From Acanthosepion pharaonis (taxonomy: Eukaryota; Mollusca; Cephalopoda; Sepiida; Sepiidae), in the NCBI GenBank assembly GCA_903632075.3, contig CAHIKZ030001780.1, positions 653,501 through 717,500 of the forward strand: DNA of 64,000 nucleotides. Direction: 5' to 3'. A program made the translations under genes and the position numbers. Below, in pieces: positions 21,742-33,360 of this stretch (the stretch's first letter is position 1; each line of letters begins with the position of its first letter). The notes under the pieces are model-generated. The model saw nothing but the letters and a program-made list of their open reading frames with translations. It was not told where the DNA came from and did no database searches.

Positions 21742-22166
21742 TTCCGGACTGGGATATTTTTTAATGCAATGTTAATTGACGTTTTATTGGGTGGAAACTG
21801 ACTAAGGATTATGAGAATGCCGTAAAAGAGTGGGTATTCGGACTTATACTAATTTAAACTTAATAATTATTTTATTCTCTTCACCCACCTTACCAACTCA
21901 GAGCCACAAACGCTTTCCTGGTTAACAGATTGTACTAGAATTTTTTCTACTCGACGCACTAGTATGTATACATCTCTCTATGGGGGCTTATATATGTACA
22001 TGCACACACACACACACATAGACACACACACCTATATATAATAAAATTACAATGAACCATCATGCAAAAAGTAAATTAGTAAAATTAATAAGATAATATG
22101 GTAATGCTATAAAATAATGATATAAAACTTTTTGTATGAATGATTCATTGTAATATAAATTGAACT

Positions 22167-22251
<85 letters not shown>

Positions 22252-23090
22252 GCAAGTATTATACCGTCGGAACGTCGGCTAATAAACCGGCTACTGCACT
22301 CCATTTTCTTGCGAGTGAAGCGGCAGTAAGACGAAAAATAAGTCCTAACAAAGCGCGTAAGAACTCTCAAAAAGGCACATGAAGATTCATGACAATCAAA
22401 TGCAAGAAAGTTTACCTAATTTTGGGACTGGTCGCAGCTGCCGAATCTGTGAAAAACAATGCAAATCATGCCCGTGCGTCGCACTGATGAATATTTACGG
22501 GAGGTTGTGTGATGGTCATGCTTGATAACGAAAAGGCAGCCATAATATATCAATCTACCATTTGTCTGTGAATTTAATATTGCTGCCATATTTAGTCTGG
22601 TGTTCCTACTATATATCTCAATATTCTTTATAAAATTCAAAAAAGTGTTCTGTAAGGTAATCGCTCCTGACCTGGCATCTCGAATTCAGTCACTTTCTCA
22701 GCGACGTGACGTGGCTTCACTCTGTTTTTCTACAAATATTTTCATGGCAGCTCTTCTGGTGAGCTTTCCTCCTTTGTGACTCGACTGCAGGAATTTAAGA
22801 GTCCTACTAAATTGGAAACTAGATCTCACCGTTTTATTGTTGAACTAGCTATAGGCAACAGTATTCTAATATTTTAATATTTTCTTTAGAATAATGACAT
22901 TATTTGGTTTTATTGCGAAAATGGATGAAAGAAAGACGGTAGATAGAAATGGAAAGTGAGAGTTAGAGAGAATCTGATTAACCTGATAAGAACAGATACT
23001 ACACTTTGATTCCAGCGAAAAGCGATGAACGGGCCATTTTTCAGGTGAAATTAAATAATATCGTCTGCTGAATTATTTTTAATTATTAAA
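21119..23090. other. unassigned, rich in microsatellites
   Basis: Holds (ACT)n/(AAT)n near 21172-21201, (AT)n(GA)n at 21562-21605, (TA)n at 21712-21741 and (CA)n(AT)n at 22169-22247. A less repetitive part (22260-23090) shows no domain. Confidence 0.6.
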
Positions 23091-23094
23091 AGAA

Positions 23095-23375
23095 ATGTTC
23101 GCAAGACGGTGAATTGGCTAGAAAGAACGAAAGAAAGAAAGAACGAAAGAACGAAAGAACGAAAGAAAGAAAGAAAGAAAAGGTATATAGAAAAAGTTTA
23201 ACGGCTGTTTCAGTGAAATAGAAAAAGTTGTCAATTTCAAATCTTTTCATTTCTACCCACTTCCACGGATATTTTATTGTCATAGAACTCGCCATGAGCT
23301 TATTAAATCAGTTAAGAATTAAGATTAATCAGAAAATTTAAATGGGAAGCCGTGAAATTTTCACGGGTCTTTTTA
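23095..23375 (+). repeat. unknown interspersed repeat Z, copy 1
   Basis: Starts with a (GAAA/GAAC)n run and aligns with 26985-27330, which also begins with GAAA repeats. Shared words: CAGTGAAATAGAAAAAG/CAGTGGAATGGAAAAAC, CATAGAACTCGCCATGAGCTT/CATGGAACTCACAAAGAGCTT (each one base over the quoted core) and CCGT(G/A)AAATTT. The end holds a near-palindrome, CCGTGAAATTTTCACGG. Confidence 0.55.
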
Positions 23376-23694
23376 GTTTTGATTATTATTATTATTGTTT
23401 ACTTCCTGTTTGGTACAATCATTTACGAAGTGGTTCGCCTGAGAGTTAAGATAAAAGAAATTTCGTAGAAGCAATACACATACATATTGCATAACTTCCT
23501 TAAAATCCTTGTTCATCCATTTCCGTTCCTCTTATGTTTCTTATTTGTAGGTATTAGTTATGGCAGGATAGACCGGGACTCTCCCGATTTGAAGAATTCG
23601 TCCCTGTGTGACCGAATCAGTTCCGATTTGAGAAGCATGTCCGAGTGAGTTAAGCTCACGGTATTCATTTTTTTTCCATTTTTTCAACCCCACG

Positions 23695-23940
23695 CTTAAA
23701 GGGTATTGGGTATTAAAAAGGCATTGGATACGAAAAGAGGACTGGGTCTGAAAAAGGTATTGAGTATGAAAAGTGTATTTGGTATCAAAAGGGTATGATA
23801 TGAAGGGTATAAGAAAAGGGCATAAGAAAAGGGTATTAGATATGAAAAGAGTATTGGTATAAAAAGGGTATTGGGTATGAAAAGAGTATTGGATGAGGAA
23901 AATATACTGGTTAGGAAAATATTATTAGGCATGAAAACGT
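23695..23940 (+). repeat. minisatellite, ~19-20 bp units
   Basis: About ten imperfect copies of GGGTATTGGGTATGAAAA-like units, some shortened. The minus-strand frame (Phe/Leu/Pro-rich repeats such as NTLFIPNTLFIP) is a translation of the array. Confidence 0.85.
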
Positions 23941-24349
23941 TCTTATTCCCGAAATCAAAATCTATAATAAAAATTGAAGACGGTCCTTGAGTGAGTTTTT
24001 GCAGTTATGATTAACCTAGTTTGACTATCATTAGGAATCTTCCGTTGGCGGTTTCCATTCTCAGAATTTACAGGAACCCTACTGGGAATATTTGTACATG
24101 ACTGTAGGTCGATTTTGTTCTTGGCTCTTGGTAAATGGTAAACGCTGCAGGATGAGGGTTTCAATAGTTACATATATAACTGTAATGTTTATGTTTAACC
24201 CTTTTCGGAAAGAACTGTTTAAATTGTTTATAAAATTTTAGTAAAATTTATTCTTATTCCGTGAGAAAAAGAAAATTGATTGCATAAAAAAAGACTTAAA
24301 TTATTTATAAGGATTAGAATTTTTTTATCAGTTTTATATTTTTATAGTA
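23941..24349. other. unassigned AT-rich sequence
   Basis: No feature recognised. Confidence 0.4.
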
Positions 24350-25598
24350 TAAGGGCGGAATAAAAGTTCATAACTTATTTTAAGTTAATTTCAAAGACAA
24401 TATTTAGCTCATTAAGATATACTCAGTCACGCATGGGCCATTTTGTTCCACTACCTTTCGCCATCTTTGTGGTAGCTTCATGGTTCCATACTTCCAGAAT
24501 TTGGCATCTTACTGGAATATAAATTTGCTTAAGTGGTTTTTACAGGCTTCCAGAGAGTTGAAGTTTGTTTTTTGTTTTTTTTCATTAATAGAAGTTTGTA
24601 GGGGTTGAAATAAAAGATAATTCAAATGTGAAAGGCCAGGTGAGTGTGACGGATACCGTAAGACATCCTACCAAATCCGTACCAATTTCTGCTGGTTTGG
24701 CAAAAAGATGTGAGGTCTAACGATGTCCCAGTGGAAGACGACTTCTTTTCGATCGCCTAATTTCGGATGCCTTTTGTCAATTGTTACCTTTCACCAAACC
24801 AACTAGGAATTGAATTCAATGTCTGATTTTATCGGAAGCAGCTCGTAATACGCACGTCTCTTCCAATTCAATGAGATACACAGCAGCAACTTCTGCAGAT
24901 GTAAACCGACTTTTGAGTGGTTGATGGTGGCTCGTATTCATTTTTGCCAGGAAACAATTATTATATCGTTGGCTGTGATTGATCTTTTCAAAAATGGTTC
25001 GATTTTGTTGCGTTTAAGCAGAGAATCGAATATAGAAATGTGCTTCTTTAAATTTTCTTCCGTTAAATCCTGAGTTTATCGAAACACAAAGTATCCAAAT
25101 GTTTTCAAATGCCTTAAAATGCTTATATGAGATAATTGAAGTATCTCTGTAATGTCCTGTATCATGTTAACTGGATTCATTTTAATCAGCGTTTCGTTTT
25201 GGTCATGATTAATGCCTGTAGGCCTACTGCAACGTACTCGGTATTACTTATCAAAATTTCCACTTGTGGCTAATCAGTTACGAACAATATTTTCAACAAC
25301 GGCACCATCTCCATAAACGGCACATATTCTTTGCTGTTTGTACAGCAGTTCATTTCCTTTCCGCAAATAAAAGAACATCAAATGACACAAATGCTAATCC
25401 CCTTTATTTTCACTTTTAATGTAAAAAAAACATTTAATATTCACAATCTACAAGCGCATCGTATGAATTGACGTGTTGAAATGTCGACTTTAAGAATATG
25501 TATAAATGTCACAAAGTTTAGCCACGTGTGAAACACGATCAGGTGTTCAAAGGCCACTTATTGAAAAACACGGCGAACTTTTGTTCCAGTCGTATACA
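24350..25598 (-). mobile_element. mariner-type DNA transposon, decayed
   Basis: About 1.25 kb, the usual mariner size. Ends are inverted: GGAATAAAAGTTC at the left (24357 on), and GGAACAAAAGTTC on the minus strand at the right (about 25589-25577); both flanks read TATA, fitting TA target duplication. Minus-strand translation gives mariner-like blocks in order: HISILRHLKTFGYFV, SIFDSLLKRNKIEPFLKR, WDIVRPH, SPGLSHLNYLLF and LPQRWRKVVEQNG. The third acidic residue expected in the block read as SPGLSHLNYLLF is absent, and stops are frequent. Inactive. Confidence 0.8.
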
Positions 25599-25709
25599 TA
25601 AAATGCTTATATTTCATATGAACGTTTCATCCCTTACAAGTAAAAAAAGAACCGTTGAATTTTTCAGAACTTCAAAAAACATGTAATTTCCCTTTGAATT
25701 CACCAACGC

Positions 25710-25749
<40 letters not shown>

Positions 25750-26249
25750 AACTGGCTTTATTATGGCTAGTGTCACATGATACGGGATGTGGTTTGGTAT
25801 TAGTTTGTATCTTTTAAATTCGGTCAGAGTCCTGGCTTTTGATGTGATCAATCCAATAAACTATTTTTCTCTTCCTGACTCTGATCAAATATTCATGTAT
25901 GTCATATCCGCCCAGCTCAGCTAGTTGTTCTGTATAAAGGGATCATAACGATCCGTGGGAGGAGGTAGAAGGCTGGTTTTGCACAGCACAATGAAGTCAT
26001 GCTGAGTTTAGTGAATTACTGATACAAAAGAAAGTCATAAGTGAACTGAAAAGGCAAGAAGATAAAAGGTAGTAAAATGAGAAATAGGCTTGAAGGAGAG
26101 TAAAGCATAGTTAAGGAGAGAAAAGGTGGTGGGGGGGGTCATGCATAAGGTGATGTGAGATTGATTAACAGTATTGGTAACCAGTTGATATTCGCTGGCG
26201 AAAAATGAATAATTAACAAACGCATTGCCTTAACCGAGAATATATGAAG
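25599..26249. other. unassigned, with (ATT)n at 25711-25748
   Basis: Beyond the (ATT)n microsatellite, nothing was recognised; the segment from 25750 is not repetitive within this window. Confidence 0.4.
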
Positions 26250-26629
26250 ATTGATTGATTAGTTTTTGACGGTTTATCAACCCTTTCCAAGTTATTTAAA
26301 ACCAGATAATATTTTTAGATTGTAAAAATGTCTTTTTTTGGATTAATAATGATTTATAGAGACAAGTCTTACTAATTAATTTTTAGCTGGGGGATAAGAA
26401 CTGGATTCACACATTTCCCAAGGGGCTTTGCGAGTAAGTGAATATAACGAAATGGAATTAGAACTCGGCAGTCTTATTAACAATTTCGAACCATTATCCG
26501 TTACGCCATTTGCGCATCCGAGCTTACCGCACCTGCTATTCTCAAGCGATTACCCATCTAGTTATTGACCAGGCTCGACCTTGCTTAACCTCGGTTTTCG
26601 TATGGGAATTGGTGTTTCAACGTAAGCCT
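26250..26629 (-). repeat. 5S-rRNA/tRNA chimeric SINE (family 1)
   Basis: On the minus strand the 5' portion (26629-26520) is 5S-rRNA-like, with GGTTAAGCAAGGTCGAGCC and CTAGATGGGTAATCGCTTG. A tRNA-like head follows, then the family tail AGTAAGACTTGTCTC, ACAATCTAAAAATATTATC and GGTTGATAAACCG. The same order is found at 37447-37837 and 54919-55305. Confidence 0.75.
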
Positions 26630-26984
26630 AAAAATGAAAGGGCATCAAAAGTATTTTTGTTTTTTACAGACCTTTTCCCTAAATCCTATTTCATCTACAC
26701 ATCTGAAGGCTATCTATAACTCCACTATATTATTATTATTATTATTAATATTATATATTAATGTGCATCAAATATATTTCCGTTTTTTTTAATAGACCTG
26801 TACACCAAAATTTATTTCATGTGTTGAAGGCTATCGCTGTGTTATTATATTTCTTTTTGTTCCTTAGTTCCTGAGTTAGTTAACACGTATTTTACGCCCT
26901 GCCAATATCTCATAAATAATGAACTATTCCGTTTTGATCTCGATGAAAGACGTAAAAGACTTCTTAGGGACAATTTTTGGTTTC

Positions 26985-27330
26985 AGTGAGAAAAAGAAAG
27001 AAAAAAAGAAAGAAAAAAAGAAAGAGAAAAAAGTAATATATAAAAAGTGAGGGCAATGTCATGTGTTTAACATTTGCTTCAGTGGAATGGAAAAACTTTT
27101 CAATTTCCATTTTTTTCATTTGTACCCTCTTACGTTTTCATATTTGTCATTGTTAATTGAAGTATTTACTAATGTTGTTTAGCTCAAATATTTAACGAGG
27201 TAACAGTGGGGACTTACATGTCTATTTTATAGTCATGGAACTCACAAAGAGCTTGTTCACTCATTAACTTCATCAGAAAAATTCATACGAATATGAAAAT
27301 AAGAACACCGTAAAATTTCCTTGGCTATTT
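26985..27330 (+). repeat. unknown interspersed repeat Z, copy 2
   Basis: Second copy of the repeat at 23095-23375, same orientation, with about 60 extra bases in the middle. Confidence 0.5.
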
Positions 27331-27790
27331 CTAATTATGATCGCGTAAAAGAGCATCCCAAGGGAAGTTGGACTAGACATGTATGAGGCCCAACAGAACT
27401 ATCAGTCACATAAAGGTATACCAGTTACATGCATCACAGATAAATGTGTGTGATGTGGAGACAAGCTTTGATAAATGCAACGCATAACCCTTCTATGGGG
27501 AGCCCAGTCAGAAATATCCTTACGTTAAGTAACTCCGTCCCTGCTCAGACGGTCTCTCCATTGAAGGTTTCCCAAGTATTTAGATGTGACTCCAATGTCG
27601 ACTTAGCTGCCTCATTCTTCAAACGTAAAAAAGTTCCCCATAATGATGTCCCATTACTCCCGCTCATGAACAGACATACATTGCGTCAGGCCCTAGGCGG
27701 TCACAGACAAATGATTAAGAGCACTGAACTGGCAAGCAAATCTGTGGTACTGAAAATAATATTTATTGAAACTTATCTTAAGATTAGAAA
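27331..27790. other. unassigned sequence with a 145-codon frame
   Basis: A plus-strand frame (27444-27881) runs through otherwise unknown DNA into the (ATT)n array, where it becomes poly-Ile. The minus strand is equally open, no motif is visible, and its end is the 3' tail of a LINE on the other strand. I do not call it a gene. Confidence 0.4.
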
Positions 27791-27799
27791 GTACGAGAG

Positions 27800-27820
27800 C
27801 CATGCCTGTTGGATCAGGGC

Positions 27821-27874
<54 letters not shown>

Positions 27875-28390
27875 CCTTTGATTTCTGTTGTATACACATT
27901 TCCTTTCGGGTCCCAAACAGAGACCTAAGGTCTGAAATGGCTTCACGAGATTTTCTGATCATTTCTATATAAAAAAAAAACAACAAATATCACGCACATT
28001 TTACATAGATAAAGCTCTTCGTAATGTGTGAGTTGTACTTATTAGTAGAATTTGTTGTATTTCTTTAAGGCTTGAGCTACCAGGAATAACTTCAATGAGT
28101 CTATCGGAACCTTTTCCGATCAATCCGAGGGATCCAACTACAACTGAAATTATTGACGTCCTCATGTACTACATTTTTTAAATTTCCACTTGAAGAGCTT
28201 GGTATTTTGAAAGTTTTTTTGAGGATCTTCAAAGATACATAACAATTTGCAGGAACTACCATATCAATAAGAAAGGGCATTCTGTTTTTGTGGTCTTTGA
28301 TCTTTGATGTCAGGGCGATTAGCTTGGATTGTTCTGTCTGTATGTATTGTAAAGTTACATAAAACTGTTAAAGGTCCTATGTCTGGAACT
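27800..28390 (-). mobile_element. LINE 3' end (family B)
   Basis: Minus-strand translation gives, with frameshifts, RTIQANRPDI, SSLKEIQQIL and STTHTLRRAL, matching the plus-strand family member at 40.8-41.3 kb (KTIKANRPDIV, SPCLKEIQKN). The 3' UTR shares GACCTTAGGTCTCTG and AGAAATCAAAGG, then (TAA)n (27822-27874 on the plus strand as ATT), a LINE-type simple tail. No RT core in the window; 5'-truncated. Confidence 0.75.
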
Positions 28391-28402
28391 GGGTCTGGAT
28401 GA

Positions 28403-28405
28403 TTT

Positions 28406-28454
<49 letters not shown>

Positions 28455-28475
28455 TTCTTCTTCTTCTTCTTCTTC

Positions 28476-28507
<32 letters not shown>

Positions 28508-28522
28508 TATTTATTTATTTTA
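28403..28522. repeat. compound (CTTT)n(CTT)n(ATT)n(TTTA)n microsatellite
   Basis: Four adjoining simple repeats in order, with no interruption longer than a few bases. Confidence 0.95.
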
Positions 28523-29080
28523 TTTCAGATGTTATAATGTCGGCTTCAAGTATAATGATTCTGGCAAGTTTGAAGGGAACATTACCTTAAATTGGACCTA
28601 AAAGACATAAAACTGAGGAAAGGACTGAAGCTCTTCGTGGTAGGCACTAAGGATTAATGTTGACTGAGCTGTGGGCTGACGGCTGCAATTGGTCGAGGTA
28701 GGTGCTGGGGAATGAATTTTGCAGAATTAAGTCCTGAAGAAAGAAATTATGCAGAAATATTTACGGGCAGCATACTGCAACCAATTAAAGGAAATTATTT
28801 AAAACTAGCGAACTGAAATTATCTTTCAATGCTGTTGCGTTGTATTATAGATTGAAAAAAATGCTTCCAGTCGTTTTTAGAGCACTGTAACAGCGTAGCG
28901 CAGAAGAGAACGGATCCTTCACGTAGTTAACGATGCTTTTGAGTGCATTGAACAAATAAAATAAATAAAAACTGTAGAAATGATACAAGAAAAGAACAGC
29001 GAAGTTGGCTTCATGTGTATTGACGAACAAATATTATTTTAGGGCTGCGGCTTTATTCTTTCCATATGTCATAAAAAATC
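28523..29080. other. unassigned sequence
   Basis: Nothing recognised. Confidence 0.35.
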
Positions 29081-29084
29081 ATAA

Positions 29085-29640
29085 AAGGCTATGGGTGGAA
29101 TCAGGTGGAAATGAAAAGAGGCAATGAGAAAAATGGTAGGGGGAGGAGGGAGAGAAAAAAGAAGGTGGAGGATGAGGAAGAGAAAAAGAGGAAGAATGCG
29201 ATGAAGCAGTAGGATTAGAAGGAGGTGGGGAGGAGGAGGAGAAGAAACAGGGGTAAGAAGAATATGAAGGTGTGGTGGAGGAGTAGGAGAAGTAGAAGTA
29301 TGAAGAACTAGGAGTAGGAAAAGAAGGAGAAGGTGGAGGAGGAGAGGTAGTAATAGTATGAAGTAGAAGGAAAAAGAGGAGAAAAAGGTGGTGCTGGTGG
29401 TGGTGACAGGAGGAAGAGAAGTAGTAGTAAGATGATGGATGGGGCAAAGAAGAAGTCAAAAGAGTAGGAGCAATGAGGAGGAGGAGGAGGAGGAAAAGGA
29501 GAAAAATAAGAAAAACAAGATGATGAAGCAGCTGTTGAAATGCATTTGGTTCAAGATTCATCTTTAATTGACGTAGTTAACTACGAAAAGATAGAGAGAG
29601 AGAAAAGAAAGAGAGGGGGTAAAGGAAAGAAAATAAATAA
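29085..29640 (+). repeat. purine (GGA/GAA) tract
   Basis: About 550 bp almost free of pyrimidines on the top strand. The long minus-strand frame (Ser/Pro/Phe/Leu-rich, 160 codons) results from GGA/GAA composition. Confidence 0.85.
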
Positions 29641-29723
29641 AACTCTCAGTACATTTGTCGTAAAATAGTTGATATATTTTCATACATAATAAATGCAACA
29701 ATGATTATAGGACAAATGGTGTA

Positions 29724-30483
29724 TCTCTATCTATAAAAGGCAGGATGTGCTTGTGTGTGTAACGAATGCACGGCCGCAATTTTCGACGGATTTGCACCAA
29801 CATTTACACGCACATGCTCCAAGTTAGCGGGAAGGCCAAGACCGACTTTGCATTTCCCAACTCCCATCGATAGTGGAAATAATCGATTTTTTCATGCTTC
29901 TACGGCAGTTTTCATGTAGTTTGCGGCCCTTTTCTACTGGCCAGAGTGAGAGCCTATAGCTGGCTGCCACGAATAGGCAGGAAGATTCTATTGGACAGCG
30001 TGAGAGCCAACAGCTGACTGACACGAATGTTAACTACCATGCTAGCATGCAAAAAAATCGTTAACTGCATTCGTCACAAGTGGGAAAAATTTAAATCTGC
30101 ATGACACTTTACTCCAATTGGCTCATTCGCTTGCTTAAACTCAACGTTGATTCTGATTCTGTAGAACTGGGTTGGGTGTAAAAAATTATTTGTTGTTAAC
30201 ATTCTTTTTTCATTCGGTTTTTCCAGTTACGAGTCCTTTTTTAAAGCTGATCGTTTTGTGTTCATTTTGTTTAGTTCTTTTTTGGTAACAGATTTAATGT
30301 TTAGTATAGAGCTTAGAAAAAATTCGCAGTGTGAGATATGCAAGAAGTAAGGCATGTAGCAACATCAGCACGGCAAAGGGCACTCCTTTAAAGGCAAGGA
30401 AGGGCAAAAATATTTTAAGTCAGGTGATAGCGACTGCTGTATGAGTCGTACGATTTTTTAATCAAGCACGGGCAACGTGCTAG
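29724..30483 (+). mobile_element. non-autonomous Helitron
   Basis: The 5' end is TCTCTATCTATAAAAGG preceded by A. The 3' end has a short hairpin, GCACGGGCAACGTGC, followed at once by CTAG and then T, the canonical Helitron terminus and A|T insertion site. At 760 bp it has no helicase or Rep ORF. An internal duplication (about 29932-29977 and 29986-30033, words GAGAGCC and CCACGAATAG/ACACGAATG) is present. Likely mobilised in trans by an autonomous relative. Confidence 0.85.
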
Positions 30484-30695
30484 TATAAAGAATAAAACAA
30501 TGGAAAGTGTGATTTTAACATAGAAAGAATAAAAGGGAAATTTGTGTGTAAGAAAAATAAATAGAAATATGGAAAAAAAAACGAGACAAAAAATGATGGA
30601 AGTTGAATAATGATCGGCAGAAATTGAAACAATTTGTTATTTGTCGCCTTTAAAGTCATATTCTATTGGTCAGTTTATGTTCGATCGATCCGAAT
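30484..30695. other. unassigned AT-rich sequence
   Basis: Nothing recognised. Confidence 0.4.
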
Positions 30696-31195
30696 TTAAA
30701 ATGAATTTAAATACATAGGAAGTGTTCTAACAGAGGACTGAAAGTGCGACACTGAGATCCAAGGACATATTGGCATAGCCAAAGATGCATTCCAAAAACT
30801 AAGTAGAGTATTAAGAAACTGAAAAACCTCGTTAGAAACAAAGAAAGGATTACTGAAGTGTTACCTGATATCTGCCGTCCTGTATGGCAGCAAATGCTAG
30901 ACAATATTCTCATTAATGAAGAGGAGACTTGAAATGTGATTCTACAGAAGCATGCTGAGGATACCATGTGCCGAAAACGTGAGCGACGACAACATTTTAG
31001 ATAAAATGGAAACAAGAATGAAAATTATACGTAACATTAAGAAGAAACTTGAAATTTCTAGGACTCATAATGAGGATCGTGGAATAGGGTTTAGGAGAAA
31101 TAACAAAAAGACAAAATTTATTAAGAGCTACAAAGGACAGGAAATTGTGGAGAACCATGATCGCCTACGTCCTGAAGGGACATGCCAGATAAAAA
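30696..31195 (+). mobile_element. LINE 3' coding end (family A)
   Basis: Plus-strand translation shows, in order, FKYIGSVLTED, IAKDAFQKLSRVL, SLETKKGLLKCYLISAVLYG, FYRSMLRIPC and a C-terminal MIAYVLKG-type end. This is the C-terminal third of a non-LTR retrotransposon ORF2, downstream of the RT. Several stops. Family A also appears at 31440, 34480, 55775 and 59350. Confidence 0.75.
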
Positions 31196-31435
31196 AGATA
31201 AGGAGAAATTATGAAAATTCAAGTAAACCCAAATGATAGTCAGGGTGATATATTGCCCTCAACAGAAAATCGAGGTTTTGGGTAGAGGGCGCTTTCTGAG
31301 CCTAGTTAATAAAAATTAGAAAGATATTCTTTTGCATCGTGAATTGCTTTCATCAAACAAAAATCTATCTTGATGGAAACGTAGTCTTCCAGTAGAAATT
31401 TTTTCTTTCTTCTTTTATGTGTGTTTCCCTTCAGG

Positions 31436-32195
31436 GTGTAGGCGATCATGGCCCTCCACATCTACCTCTACCCTGTAGCTCTTAATAAGTTTTGTCTTGT
31501 CTTTTTGCTCTTTCCTCCAAACCCTGTTCTGTTATCTACTTGCACAAGCCCATCAAGTATGTACGCGCTGCTTTCCTCTCTTTCCTTCTTTCCCTCTATC
31601 TAACCTGTGAGTATCAGAATTTCCAAGCCCTCCTTGCTCATTACATGCCCCAGAAATTCCAACTGCCTCTTTCTGATGTTAAGTATAAGTATCTTTTTTG
31701 CTTAAATTTTCTCAAAAACCTCGTTATTGCTCAAATGTTCGGTTCCTGGTATCCTAAACATCTTTCTGTAGAATCATATATATATATTGCTTTAAGTCTC
31801 TTCTTCATCTTTGAGGAGATTGTCCAGCATTCACTGTCATATAGTAAGACAGCTATCACGTAACAATTCAATACTACTTTCTTTGTTAGCAACGAAGTAT
31901 TTCTGTCTCTATAATACTCTGCTTAGCTTTTTGAGATGAATCTTTGACTATCCCAATCCCCGTCTTTGGATCTCTTTCCCTCCGTTCTTAAAACACTTCC
32001 CAGATATTTAAATTGTTGTACATGTTTGCCTTTTGGTATCTGCGATTTATAATTTTCAAGTTAGGCTGTTCCTTTTGATAACAACCATGCATACCGTCTG
32101 CTTGAATTTGATGTTTAGTCTTTTCTTCTCGCTTTCCTTTATGACATTCTGTAGGAGTTATTGTAGTTTCCTTTCTGTATCTGCTATTAACGGTG
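31436..32195 (-). mobile_element. LINE 3' coding end (family A), inverted
   Basis: Minus-strand blocks run from TVCMVVIKRNSL through the region after the RT to the same MIAYTLKG-type C-terminus at about 31465-31440. It is tail to tail with the copy ending at 31195; the words GATCGCCTACGTCCTGAAGG and, inverted, CCTTCAGGGTGTAGGCGATC sit about 240 bp apart. Confidence 0.7.
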
Positions 32196-32334
32196 GGGAG
32201 GAGGAGGGAGCATGTCCATCGGGCCAAGATGAAAATGCCAAAAATTCTCCATTATTTGGGAAAAGAAAAAAATTACAAGCGCGCCGAGAAATTACTCAAT
32301 ATCATGGGATACATTAGAATCTCAATATCAAGGG

Positions 32335-32340
<6 letters not shown>

Positions 32341-32402
<62 letters not shown>
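32341..32402. repeat. (AT)n microsatellite
   Basis: Uninterrupted AT dinucleotides, 60 bp. Confidence 0.98.
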
Positions 32403-32408
<6 letters not shown>

Positions 32409-32514
32409 TAGTGGAAAATATACGTACATATGCAAAATATATAAATACCCATACATGTATATTTTTAGAAAAAAAAAATCCAAGAGGAAGAATCCAGGTA
32501 GAACTCAATGTCTA

Positions 32515-32620
32515 GGACAGAGTAAGGATATAATAAAAAGGCTTAAACACTAATATTCCATGGTCATAATTTATTCCACTGGAATCGTAAATACGATCCA
32601 ATTCATCAGACCTACAAATT
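32515..32620 (-). ncRNA. decayed hammerhead-like motif
   Basis: Minus strand: CTGATGA (32609-32603), then a long stem (ATTGG-ATCGTA pairing with TACGAT-T-CCAGT), then GGAATAA where GAAA would be expected. The order fits a hammerhead with an altered core. It may be the remnant of a PLE end; no PLE coding lies beside it. Confidence 0.35.
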
Positions 32621-33059
32621 CAAAAAGAAAACAGAAAAAAACCACTCCGGAAATAAAAACAGAATGTGTAAAAGGGTGAGAGAGAGAGAGAGAGAAGAGA
32701 ATAAATATTTGCGTGATTCAAAAGAACTTTGATTTCACTTTGAACAAATCAAACGAACTATTCTTTGTCTAATAAACTCAGGGGATGTCGTTACTTTTCG
32801 CCTTTTCGTTTATTACATAGTCATATTTAATTAGTTGTGTCGTCATGTTCGTTAGTAGAATCATTACAATTTGTTAAGCATCTACAAATAATTGTTTCGT
32901 AGCTTATTAATGAGTATAAAGTATGTAGTATTTTTGCTTTCTGGTTTTGTCTAACCAAATGACCGGAAATTTAATTTCGTCTTAATCATGTTTTACAAAC
33001 GAAATATCTGTGAATGTCCGTTACATAAAGCAAAATAAATAATTTTGCTCGATTCTATT

Positions 33060-33360
33060 CGATGCAAAAGAAATTGATTGATTTTTATGGCTCATCAATC
33101 CTTTGCGAGTTACTTAAAGCCGAAACATATTTTGGGATTGTAAGAATAATTCTTTTCTTTTTGGCGAATGCAGATGGAATTATAATTTTTGGGATATCAC
33201 AATGCTTTTTCAAGATTGAAGTCTCCAACTTTTTCACCCAAACTGAGGTAGATTCATCCTTTTTTTAAGCGAATTTGCACCTAAATCATTGTAACGGATC
33301 TGACTGGAATTCGAACTGCTCCCTCACCAACGTCTAGTTCCGATCTTCATCAACCACCTA
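33060..33360 (-). repeat. SINE family 1 (5S head absent)
   Basis: Minus-strand order: tRNA-like head with CAGTTCGAATTCCAGTC (B box), unalignable middle, then the family tail (ATCCCAAAATATG, GGCTTTAAGTAACTCGCAAAG, GGATTGATGAGCC). Diverged copy. Confidence 0.55.

Noticed and set aside
27444..27881. 145-codon plus-strand frame as a possible gene
   Set aside because: Runs into (ATT)n as poly-Ile; no motif, and its end overlaps a minus-strand LINE tail.
29079..29561. 160-codon minus-strand frame, Ser/Pro/Leu-rich
   Set aside because: Composition artefact of a GGA/GAA purine tract.
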